This document shows positions 36,045 through 43,838 of a stretch of 64,000 nucleotides of DNA, in pieces (the stretch's first letter is position 1; each line of letters begins with the position of its first letter). Origin of the DNA: Dyadobacter jejuensis (lineage in GTDB: Bacteria > Bacteroidota > Bacteroidia > Cytophagales > Spirosomataceae). The position numbers were made by a program, and so were the translations under genes. The notes beneath the pieces were generated by a model. That model was given only the letters and a program-made list of their open reading frames with translations. It made no database searches and was not told where the DNA came from. The DNA is taken from contig NZ_QGDT01000003.1 in the NCBI RefSeq assembly GCF_003149085.1, positions 1-64,000 of the forward strand. Direction: 5' to 3'.

Positions 36045-37975
36045 ACTGGTATAAAAAAAAGAAAGACATGATTCCAAGCTGGATTTCGGAGGAAGAGCGC
36101 TTGGCGATCATAGAGAAATCGAGCAAACAAGTGTCTCGTGGGGTATTCTTTGCCACCATTATCATCATTACCTCGTTTCTCCCGGTGTTTATGCTTACTG
36201 GGCAGGAGGGCAAGTTGTTTCACCCATTGGCCTATACCAAAACCTTTATTTTGGTAGTCGATGCCTTGCTGGTCATTACCCTGGCACCGGTCCTAATCTC
36301 CTTTATTTTGAAGGGGAAGTTCCGTCCCGATCACGAAAATCCGGTGAATAGACTATTAGAAAGGGTATATGAGCCGATTGTGAGGGCCGTCTTGAAGTGG
36401 AGAAAAACGACCTTGGCGGTCAATATAGTAGCCCTTTTGGCCACCATACCCCTACTAACTAGCCTCGGAACCGAATTTATGCCCCCCTTAGATGAGCAGA
36501 GTATCTTGTTTATGCCGGTTACCTTGCCCGATATTTCCAATTCGGAAGTCAAGAGAATCTTACAGGTTCAGGACAAAATTATTAAGTCGGTGCCCGAAGT
36601 AGAGACGGTACTGGGGAAGGCGGGACGAGCGAGTACGGCCACCGACAATTCGCCCATTAGCATGATCGAGACCATCATCAAGCTGAAGCCTAAGTCGGAA
36701 TGGCGCCCTTCCATCACCAAAAAGGATATCGTGAAAGAGCTGGATGCGAAGTTACAAATTCCGGGCGTGATCAACGGATGGACGCAACCCATCGTCAATC
36801 GTATCAACATGCTTTCTACGGGTATAAGGACGGATGTTGGGGTGAAAGTCTATGGGAAAAACTTGGATACCATTGCTAGGGTTTCGGAGAAGATAAAAAG
36901 TACCCTAGAAGGTACCGCCGGGATTAGCGATTTGTATGTGGAGCCTGTTACCGGTGGTAAATATCTTACCATAAGTCCTCGAAGGGAGGACTTAAGTAGG
37001 TATGGTCTTCGGGTCGATGACGTGAACGAGGCCATAGAATTTGCCTTGGGAGGGGCGTCCATTGCGAATACGATAGAGGGCCGGAAGCGGTTTTCAATCA
37101 ATGTAAGACTGGCGCAGTCTTATCGGAATAGCATAGAGACCATCAAGAGACTGCCGCTCATGTCGCCGGTCTTGGGGGAGGTTCCACTATCGGCGGTGGC
37201 CGACGTAGCCTTTGAAAATGGTCCGCCTATGATCAATTCCGAAAATGCCATGCTCCGAGGGGCCGTATTATTTAATGTACGTGAGCGAGATTTGGGGGGG
37301 ACGGTTCAAGAAGCCATCGAAAAAATGAGCCGGGCCAAAGGGATACTACCCCCGGGATACTATATAGAATGGAGTGGGCAGTACGAAAATCTGATCAGAG
37401 GACAACAAGCCTTAATCTGGATAGCACCATTGGTATTATTGATCATATTTTTGGCCCTTTATCTCGCATTTAACTCACTTAGAGAGGCCTTTCTTAGCCT
37501 TATTACGGTGCCGTTTGCACTCATTGGCGGAGCCTATATGATCTATTTTTGGGGTGTTAACCTTTCGGTAGCGGTGGCTGTAGGGTTTATAGCCCTTTTT
37601 GGAATAGCAGTGGAGACGGGAATTGTGATGGTGATCTACTTAAACGATGCGATGGCCCAATTGGTGAAGTCCAAGGGGAATTCGGCCGATAGTATCACTC
37701 CGGCCGACCTCCGAAAGTATGTCGTTCATGGGGCCGTAAAGCGGCTGCGTCCCAAATTGATGACCGTATGCGTTTCCCTGTTTGGACTGGTGCCCATCCT
37801 ATGGTCCAATGGCGTGGGGGCCGATGTGATGACGCCCATCGTGTTGCCGATGATTGGAGGGGTGTTGACTTCCTCTACCCATATTTTATTGGTAACCCCA
37901 TTGATTTTTCTAATGACAAAAGAATATGAGTTACGTAAATACGGAAAACTGCAGATCCATGATACCCAACATTAA
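36041..37975 (+). CDS. cusA: CusA/CzcA-type RND efflux pump, C-terminal half
   Basis: A frame of about 644 residues from ATG 36041 (MNWYKKKKDMIPSWI), whose ATG overlaps the previous TGA; the same frame is open back to GTG 36011. It holds TM5-TM6 (FFATIIIITSFLPVFMLTGQ), the second periplasmic domain (TPLIDE-equivalent GTEFMPPLDEQSILFMPVTL; METAL-site region with INMLSTGIRTDVGVKVYGK), and TM7-TM12 including IALFGIAVETGIVMVIYL. All C-terminal conserved parts are present and undamaged. There is no sign of decay beyond the frame break, which argues for function as a split or frameshifted pump. The tolC-like gene begins inside its last codons. Confidence 0.87.
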   Translation: MNWYKKKKDMIPSWISEEERLAIIEKSSKQVSRGVFFATIIIITSFLPVFMLTGQEGKLFHPLAYTKTFILVVDALLVITLAPVLISFILKGKFRPDHENPVNRLLERVYEPIVRAVLKWRKTTLAVNIVALLATIPLLTSLGTEFMPPLDEQSILFMPVTLPDISNSEVKRILQVQDKIIKSVPEVETVLGKAGRASTATDNSPISMIETIIKLKPKSEWRPSITKKDIVKELDAKLQIPGVINGWTQPIVNRINMLSTGIRTDVGVKVYGKNLDTIARVSEKIKSTLEGTAGISDLYVEPVTGGKYLTISPRREDLSRYGLRVDDVNEAIEFALGGASIANTIEGRKRFSINVRLAQSYRNSIETIKRLPLMSPVLGEVPLSAVADVAFENGPPMINSENAMLRGAVLFNVRERDLGGTVQEAIEKMSRAKGILPPGYYIEWSGQYENLIRGQQALIWIAPLVLLIIFLALYLAFNSLREAFLSLITVPFALIGGAYMIYFWGVNLSVAVAVGFIALFGIAVETGIVMVIYLNDAMAQLVKSKGNSADSITPADLRKYVVHGAVKRLRPKLMTVCVSLFGLVPILWSNGVGADVMTPIVLPMIGGVLTSSTHILLVTPLIFLMTKEYELRKYGKLQIHDTQH

Positions 37976-39215
37976 GCTGATTATTGGACTATTGATTATG
38001 GCATGGCCGGGGCTTGTCCATGCTCAGGACCCGAGGGTGTTGAGCCTTGACACGATAATAAGCCGAATAAGTCGGAACAATAGTCTGCTACAATCCTACG
38101 CGTTAAAGGCCGAGAGCTATGCGCACAGTGCCGACGCCGCCACTGCTTGGATGGCCCCTATGGTGGGGGTAGGAACTTTTATGACGCCCTATCCCGGTCA
38201 AAACCTGGGAGAAGGGGTCGGCAAAGGAAATGTCATGTTCGAAATAGCACAAGATATACCCAACCGAGCCAAGCTAGAGGCTAAGCGAAATTTTATTGGC
38301 TCTCAGGCCGATGTCGAAAGGGCTACTCGAGAGGTGACCCTGAATACCTATAAGGCCATGGCCAAGCGGCTATATTATAATTGGCTGATTGCCGATGCGC
38401 GCATAGGAGTCCTCCAGGAAAATGAACGACTATTGGTGTTAATGAAAAAGATAGAGGAGGTTAGGTATCCTTATAACCAGGTTGCGCTAGGAGGGGTGTA
38501 TCAGGCGGAGGCCAAAATTCTTGAAAATAGGAATAGGATGGTGATGCAAGAAGGTATTATTGGGAAGGCCAAGGGTTATTTGAACAGTCTGATGAATGCT
38601 GAAGGGAGTCATGACTTTACAATTGACACCACGCTGCATCCCAAATTTTTACCCACCGTTACTTATGATACTACCCTGCTGGCAGATACCAGGAAGGATA
38701 TATTTCAGATGGATGCTCGCATACGCACTATGAAGCTAAATATAGTTAGTAGCAGACAACAAAAGAAACCCGACTTTAAAATCCGGTTCGATCATATGTC
38801 CTCCCTATCGGCCATGATGCCCAATGCCTTTAGTGTAATGGGGATGATGAGTATCCCGATCGCCCCATGGGCCTCCAAAATGTATCAATCGGATATTAAA
38901 GCCATGCAGCTCAATGTAGCCGGTATGCAGAAGGAAAGGGCTGCTAAGTTGGTAGAAACCCAGGGGGCATTAGTTGGGATGCAAGCTGAAATTGGATCGA
39001 TCCAACAGCGACTGGCCACCATGGAGCAGAAAATTATTCCGGCCTTACAAAAATCGATGGACGCCTATTTTGCCAACTACCAGGAAAACAAAGAAAAGCT
39101 ATCGGTGGTGATCGATGCTTGGGAGGCACTTACGATGATGAAAATGACGGTGCTCGATGAGAAACTAAAACTTTATGAACGGATAGCGGATTATGAAAAA
39201 GAACTATATCGGTAG
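37959..39215 (+). CDS. TolC-family outer-membrane efflux channel (CusC-like)
   Basis: A 418-residue protein starting at ATG 37959 with signal IPNIKLIIGLLIMAWPGLVHAQ. Long amphipathic helices alternate with short strands, as in outer-membrane factors: DTIISRISRNNSLLQSYALK near the N-terminus and the two long coiled segments rich in A/E/K/Q. The C-terminal part contains YFANYQENKEKLSVVIDAWE. It forms the outer-membrane duct for the RND pump. It overlaps the pump's 3' end by 17 bases and the next adaptor gene by 23 bases, so the operon is tightly packed. Met-rich stretches (SAMMPNAFSVMGMMS) fit copper or silver export. Confidence 0.88.
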   Translation: MIPNIKLIIGLLIMAWPGLVHAQDPRVLSLDTIISRISRNNSLLQSYALKAESYAHSADAATAWMAPMVGVGTFMTPYPGQNLGEGVGKGNVMFEIAQDIPNRAKLEAKRNFIGSQADVERATREVTLNTYKAMAKRLYYNWLIADARIGVLQENERLLVLMKKIEEVRYPYNQVALGGVYQAEAKILENRNRMVMQEGIIGKAKGYLNSLMNAEGSHDFTIDTTLHPKFLPTVTYDTTLLADTRKDIFQMDARIRTMKLNIVSSRQQKKPDFKIRFDHMSSLSAMMPNAFSVMGMMSIPIAPWASKMYQSDIKAMQLNVAGMQKERAAKLVETQGALVGMQAEIGSIQQRLATMEQKIIPALQKSMDAYFANYQENKEKLSVVIDAWEALTMMKMTVLDEKLKLYERIADYEKELYR

Positions 39216-40488
39216 CCTAACAGTGGTGCTATTCATGACGATAGTGATATTGGCGGCCTGCCAATCGGAATCGGGTAAGGAGGACCATGCCCACCATGAC
39301 GAGCAAGGGTATACTTGCCCCATGCACCCTCAAATATTGGAGGAAAAGCCGGGGAAGTGTCCGGTTTGCAAGATGGACCTGGTGCCTAAAAGCGCCAGAC
39401 ATGAACTGACCCTTGACAGTACCTATGACGCTGCGTTGATGCCTGTGAATGAACAGGTGATATCACAGATTACGCTCGTTAGGGCGGATAGCGGCACCAG
39501 AATCATGAATGCCGAGGTGGAAGGTGTGGTCACCTACGATACCAAAAAACAGGTCAGGCTGGCCTCCAGAGTAGGGGGTAGAATGGAGCGCTTGCTGGTC
39601 AAGTACAATTACCAGCCCGTCTCTAAAGGCGAGCTGATCATGGAGATTTATTCCCCAGAATTAGCCTCCGCCCAGCGGGAGTTGTTGGTATTGCGAGGTG
39701 ATAGTAACAACCTGGCCTTATTCGAAAAGGCCAAACAACGGCTTTCACTCTTGGGTATGAGCCAAAGGGAGGTCGATCAGGTGTTAAGGACTGGGCAGGT
39801 GCAGTATAAGGTGCCGGTTTATAGCCCTACCAATGGGTATATAGTAGAAACAGCGGTGGCTCTTCCAAAAGCGGGTCTTAAGACTGTAGCCACTGCGGGT
39901 GCCGCGATGGGTGCCTCGGGGAATATTGGAGGGATGGTACCACCAGCGACTGCCTCAGTAAGCCTGTTGCGAGAGGGCCAATATGTAAGTTCGGGGCAAA
40001 CGCTCTTTACCCTGTACCAGTTAGATGCCCTCGTGGCCGAATTTGCCCTATCGGCCGATATCGCCTCCCAGGTGAAACATGGACAAAAAGTTTTTTATCA
40101 ACCTATCGGACAGGGCGATGTCCTGCTAAGCGGGAGTATTGGTCTCATCGATCCGGTTTTTCGGGCTGGCGAAAAGTTTAGCCTTATTCGAGTTTACACC
40201 AAGGACAAGAATTTAATTCCGGGGCAACTTCTGAAGGCCCGTATTCCACTGATCATGAGGGGAGGTTATTGGCTGAATGCTGCCGCACTGTGGCAAACGG
40301 GTACTAGTTCTGTCGTTTTCAAAGAGGAAGAGGGCGTGCTGGTCCCACACCAGGTAGAAACAGGGATCATGATGGATGGTCAGGTACAGGTATTGACCGA
40401 TATTGAAGGCTGGAAGATAGCCTCCAATGCGGCCTATTTGATTGACAGCGAGAGTTTTGTGAGGTATCAAGAAATTATAAAAAACTAA
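39193..40488 (+). CDS. RND periplasmic adaptor with heavy-metal-binding domain (CusB-like, first copy)
   Basis: A 431-residue lipoprotein (signal ending VILAAC). After a His-rich DHAHHDEQG stretch comes a heavy-metal-binding domain with YTCPMHPQI and GKCPVCKMDL. The adaptor part follows: beta-barrel and lipoyl-like segments (GVVTYDTKKQVRLASRVGGR), a helical hairpin (about 155-200) and YSPTNGYIVETAVALPKAG. It links the inner-membrane pump to the outer-membrane channel and may load metal. It overlaps the tolC-like gene by 23 bases. Confidence 0.9.
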   Translation: MKKNYIGSLTVVLFMTIVILAACQSESGKEDHAHHDEQGYTCPMHPQILEEKPGKCPVCKMDLVPKSARHELTLDSTYDAALMPVNEQVISQITLVRADSGTRIMNAEVEGVVTYDTKKQVRLASRVGGRMERLLVKYNYQPVSKGELIMEIYSPELASAQRELLVLRGDSNNLALFEKAKQRLSLLGMSQREVDQVLRTGQVQYKVPVYSPTNGYIVETAVALPKAGLKTVATAGAAMGASGNIGGMVPPATASVSLLREGQYVSSGQTLFTLYQLDALVAEFALSADIASQVKHGQKVFYQPIGQGDVLLSGSIGLIDPVFRAGEKFSLIRVYTKDKNLIPGQLLKARIPLIMRGGYWLNAAALWQTGTSSVVFKEEEGVLVPHQVETGIMMDGQVQVLTDIEGWKIASNAAYLIDSESFVRYQEIIKN

Positions 40489-40492
40489 GCTT

Positions 40493-41698
40493 ATGAAACG
40501 GAATGAGTTTATACTATTAGCCGCCTCATGGGTTTCAGGGGTGCTGCTGCTTGGCTGCTCGGCCGATCAGCAAAAGAGCGACCTGGCCAAGGTTACCTAT
40601 ACTTGCTCCATGCACCCTCAAATCGTTCAAAATAAGCCAGGCACTTGTCCCATATGTGGGATGGACTTGGTGGTAGTGGTTAACAGTACTTCTGGAGCCA
40701 CCATCACCTTGGGGCCTAGCCAAATGGCCTTGGCCAATATATCGGTAAGGCCTGTTGGAAAGGGGATGATGACTCATTCTAAGCCACTCAATGGTCGATT
40801 GGTAGTGAACCCCGAACGTACGACCGTGGTGTCGAGCCGAATAGCAGGTCGTCTGGAATTGCTGTATGTGAGAGAAACAGGAGTGAGGATAGCCCAGGGG
40901 CAGCCCTTATACAAAATATATTCGGAGGAGCTTGCTGCTTTACAACAGGAGTATCTTTTAGCGCATGAACAGGTAATCCAATTTCCGTTGGACTCCCGAT
41001 TTGCTGCCATAGAGAAGGCCTCCATTCAAAAGCTAAAGCGCTATGACCAGAGTGCTTCGGATATAGAAAATCTGAATCCGACGAAAAAACAGGAGCCTTA
41101 TGTACTATACCGTGCTCCCATGAGTGGTACGGTGGCCGATGTGGGCGTGTTCGAAGGCCAGTACGTGTCCGAAGGCAGTCCGATATTGCGCATCGAAAAC
41201 TATTCCACACTATGGGTAGAGGCCGATATATATCCAGAAGAAGCGCGGTGGGTAGGGAAAGGGAAAAAGGTGGAGGTGCAAATTCCTGGCTCGGAAGGAG
41301 ATGCTGTACCCATGACGATCGATTTTATTACTCCCGTTATTGAAAGTGCAGGACAAGTGGTCAGGGTAAGGGGCACCATTGCCAATAGTACCGGACAGTG
41401 GCAACCTGGGATGCAAGCACAAATACTATTGCCTGTCGAAGGCAAGACCGATGCTATCACCTTGCCAGTTGATGCGGTGATACGCGATAGCCATGGGGCA
41501 CAAGTCTGGGTTCAAACCAAGCCCGGAACCTTTACAGCCCGATCCGTAGGCCTAGGAATAGAAAATGACAAACAAGTAGAAATCATACATGGGCTATCAG
41601 AAGAAGATAAGGTGGTGGCGACGGGCGCCTATCTTTTGTACAGTGAATATATCTTAAAAAAGGGGGCTGACCCCATGGCAGCGCACCAACATAACTAA
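40493..41698 (+). CDS. RND periplasmic adaptor with heavy-metal-binding domain (CusB-like, second copy)
   Basis: A 401-residue lipoprotein (signal ending VLLLGC). The metal-binding domain reads VTYTCSMHPQIVQ and GTCPICGMDLVV. Then come the adaptor motifs: VSSRIAGRLELLYVRETG, the helical hairpin (about 130-190), LYRAPMSGTVADVGVFEGQY and VQIPGSEGDAVPMTIDFITP. It starts four bases after the first adaptor but is only distantly similar to it. Two adaptors in one operon suggest a mixed adaptor ring or separate metal-delivery roles. Confidence 0.9.
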   Translation: MKRNEFILLAASWVSGVLLLGCSADQQKSDLAKVTYTCSMHPQIVQNKPGTCPICGMDLVVVVNSTSGATITLGPSQMALANISVRPVGKGMMTHSKPLNGRLVVNPERTTVVSSRIAGRLELLYVRETGVRIAQGQPLYKIYSEELAALQQEYLLAHEQVIQFPLDSRFAAIEKASIQKLKRYDQSASDIENLNPTKKQEPYVLYRAPMSGTVADVGVFEGQYVSEGSPILRIENYSTLWVEADIYPEEARWVGKGKKVEVQIPGSEGDAVPMTIDFITPVIESAGQVVRVRGTIANSTGQWQPGMQAQILLPVEGKTDAITLPVDAVIRDSHGAQVWVQTKPGTFTARSVGLGIENDKQVEIIHGLSEEDKVVATGAYLLYSEYILKKGADPMAAHQHN

Positions 41699-41731
41699 TC
41701 AAATATTTGTTAAATCTAAATTTATAATCCT

Positions 41732-42298
41732 ATGAAAAAGTTAATAAAATGGAGCATGCCTTTGGCTGTCGTATTTGTATTGTCGGCATGTAACGGACAG
41801 AAAAATCAGCAAGAAAATTCCCTTGATCACCACGATGGAATGGGCATGGAACAAACGGCAGAAATGCCGATGGAGGAAGTTCAAAAGGTGGTCATTAAGG
41901 ACGCCTCCCTGAATGCCGTGTATCAGCATTACGTACATTTGACTAATGCCCTCATCGATTCGGATGTGGCAGAGACACAATCAGCCGCAGCGGCCATAGA
42001 GGTAGGGATGAAGGATATGGGGGCATCTGAGAAAATGGTAAAAACAGCCGCTCAAATCACGGAGGCTAAGGACTTGGAAAAACAAAGATTACTTTATGCG
42101 ACGCTGAGCGACGATTTGATTCCCTTAATTAAAAAAGCGGGACTAAGTAGTGGAGAACTTAATGTGGATTTCTGTCCTATGGCCGGTGATCAAAAGGGAG
42201 CCTACTGGCTTGCCGGACATAAGGACATTAAGAACCCCTATATGGGCAGCAAGATGATGACCTGCGGGTCGGTTAAAGAGACCTTGAAAAAGTTGTAG
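41732..42298 (+). CDS. DUF3347 lipoprotein of the metal-efflux operon
   Basis: A 188-residue lipoprotein (signal ending VFVLSAC). A His/Met-rich linker (DHHDGMGMEQ) precedes the DUF3347 domain (about 55-140), which includes VYQHYVHLTNALIDSD. The C-terminal part has VDFCPMAGDQKGAYWL and NPYMGSKMMTCGSVKETL, with Cys and Met residues placed for metal binding. This combination is known from CusB C-termini and stand-alone periplasmic proteins near copper efflux genes. It is the last gene of the operon. Confidence 0.87.
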   Translation: MKKLIKWSMPLAVVFVLSACNGQKNQQENSLDHHDGMGMEQTAEMPMEEVQKVVIKDASLNAVYQHYVHLTNALIDSDVAETQSAAAAIEVGMKDMGASEKMVKTAAQITEAKDLEKQRLLYATLSDDLIPLIKKAGLSSGELNVDFCPMAGDQKGAYWLAGHKDIKNPYMGSKMMTCGSVKETLKKL

Positions 42299-42540
42299 TC
42301 ATTTTGGTAATTGGTCAGCCTGATCGGCAGAACCAGGGGGGGACTAAGGTCATCGGCTCACAATCAAAACCCCGATAGAGGTCTATCATATCTTAGTTAC
42401 TTTGGTAGCCTAGGTGCACAGGGGCCAGATAGGATAAGATATTTAGGGATCGATTTGGCTAGGGGTTGATAATTGTATTGATTTTGCATTTGGTACTCCA
42501 GGCAGATTGGAAAATATGAAGTGATAATACGAAAGGAAAG

Positions 42541-42586
42541 CAATAAAAGCAATCCCCTTTGGAGATCGACTCCATAGGGGATTGCT
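42541..42586 (-). terminator. Terminator of the receptor/sialidase-fold operon
   Basis: Bases 42548-42564 and 42570-42586 form a 17-base stem with one mismatch and a 5-base loop. On the minus strand it is followed by TTTTATTG. It lies directly after the stop of the sialidase-fold gene. Confidence 0.8.
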
Positions 42587-42591
42587 ATCAA

Positions 42592-43791
42592 TTATAGGGC
42601 AACAGGTGTTATTTGAAGGGTCGATTTTCCATCCCTGTTCTTGGTCTCACTTGCTACCAGTAAGGTGTTGTCCAAAAGCAGCGCCGAAGGTGCGGATCCT
42701 ATTCCGTCTAACTTTGCCATTTGCTGTACATCTCCCGATCTAATATCGATCGGGCGATACCTAATCTGACTCCCTTTTTCGGAGTCGGAAGTTTGCCAAA
42801 CGAATATGGCTTGTTTTTCATTGCTTGCCAAGGTAGCGTTGCTCGCTTGGTTGTCTAGAATAAGGAGTCTATTCCCTTCTTCGGTAGCTAGGCGAATCCC
42901 AGGAGCCGTGGGTGCGGCCGAAAACCAAGCCACAAAATTGCCCAAGGCCGTAGCCGATGAGGTTGGGCCTGAATGTGGACAGCCATTGATCTCCCAATTG
43001 TCGGCCAATATAATGGTAGGCTCAGAAAAGCTTAGACCATGATCCGTCGATACCCGATGGGCCATGTCGCGGATGTTATTGATGTTGGAGCGATAGTAGA
43101 TATTGAGCTTTCCTTGGAAGTCGGTTAACAAGCTCACATTACAGCAGTCGCACACGAAGGGGTCGATAACTCGCTCAGAACCAAACTGACCCTGAACAGC
43201 CGTCACTATTCTGAGGTCCCTTTCGTGCGGGTTCCCATTGTCCTTGAGGTATGCTACGGCCACCTCGTCGTTGGCCATGATGGTGGCGTCGAAAAAACCA
43301 CGAATGATACCAGTTGTTTTGTCTTTATGTACCGTTCGGGGAGTGGTCCAGGTCTGGCCCTTATCCTTGGATACTACATACATGATCTGGAGCTCCGACG
43401 GCCGCCCACCTCCATGGTCGCTATGCTCGTCGTGGGCGGCAGTGGCCACAGGGTTGTCGGCATACACCGCTACTAAGGTGCCATCTTTTTGTGCTAGTAC
43501 TTTGGGACGCATGAGCCTGGAACTACTCAAACCTGCACTTTTGACCACCAAAAGTTTTTTGGAAAAGTGCTGGCCTGCATCGCTCGATGTAGCCCAATAC
43601 AAGTATTTGACACCATGGTCATCGGCTTCCGTCCATGATAGCCCTACCTGGCCCTTCTCCAGGGCCAGTAGGGTGGGTAGGGAGTAGGAACGCGTCGTAT
43701 CTTCAAAATTACGAGTACCCGAGGCTTGAAGGGAATAAGCCCAAAGTAGTACGGCCATTGTGAAGAGGACGCTTCTAAATTGTTTATTCAT
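42592..43791 (-). CDS. Exported sialidase-fold (BNR) protein with Cys/His clusters
   Basis: A 399-residue exported protein (signal MNKQFRSVLFTMAVLLWAYSLQA). Three Asp-box repeats are visible: SSDAGQHF, SKDKGQTW and STDHGLSF, the hallmark of six-bladed sialidase-like propellers. Unusual are the HDEHSDHGGG loop near residue 120, the CDCC motif near 215 and NGCPHSGP near 268, which together look like metal ligands. True sialidase catalytic residues (FRIP motif, Arg triad) are not evident, so enzymatic sialidase activity is doubtful. The gene follows a TonB siderophore-type receptor by 47 bases and lies convergent to the copper-type efflux operon. A role in metal binding at the cell surface or periplasm is inferred. 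Confidence 0.78.
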   Translation of the reverse strand: MNKQFRSVLFTMAVLLWAYSLQASGTRNFEDTTRSYSLPTLLALEKGQVGLSWTEADDHGVKYLYWATSSDAGQHFSKKLLVVKSAGLSSSRLMRPKVLAQKDGTLVAVYADNPVATAAHDEHSDHGGGRPSELQIMYVVSKDKGQTWTTPRTVHKDKTTGIIRGFFDATIMANDEVAVAYLKDNGNPHERDLRIVTAVQGQFGSERVIDPFVCDCCNVSLLTDFQGKLNIYYRSNINNIRDMAHRVSTDHGLSFSEPTIILADNWEINGCPHSGPTSSATALGNFVAWFSAAPTAPGIRLATEEGNRLLILDNQASNATLASNEKQAIFVWQTSDSEKGSQIRYRPIDIRSGDVQQMAKLDGIGSAPSALLLDNTLLVASETKNRDGKSTLQITPVAL

Positions 43792-43838
43792 CAGCTTAAG
43801 TATAGGAGGTTGAAATGTTTTAAATAAAAATCCAAAAT

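Noticed and set aside
36053-36060. Second A-run (eight A) just after the cusA break as an alternative slip site
   Set aside because: It lies beyond the zero-frame stop and the second half reads correctly through it, so it cannot explain the frame change.
42397-42591. Minus-strand frame of 64 codons after the sialidase-fold gene
   Set aside because: It begins at the edge of the strong terminator, has an unnatural composition and no family signature.
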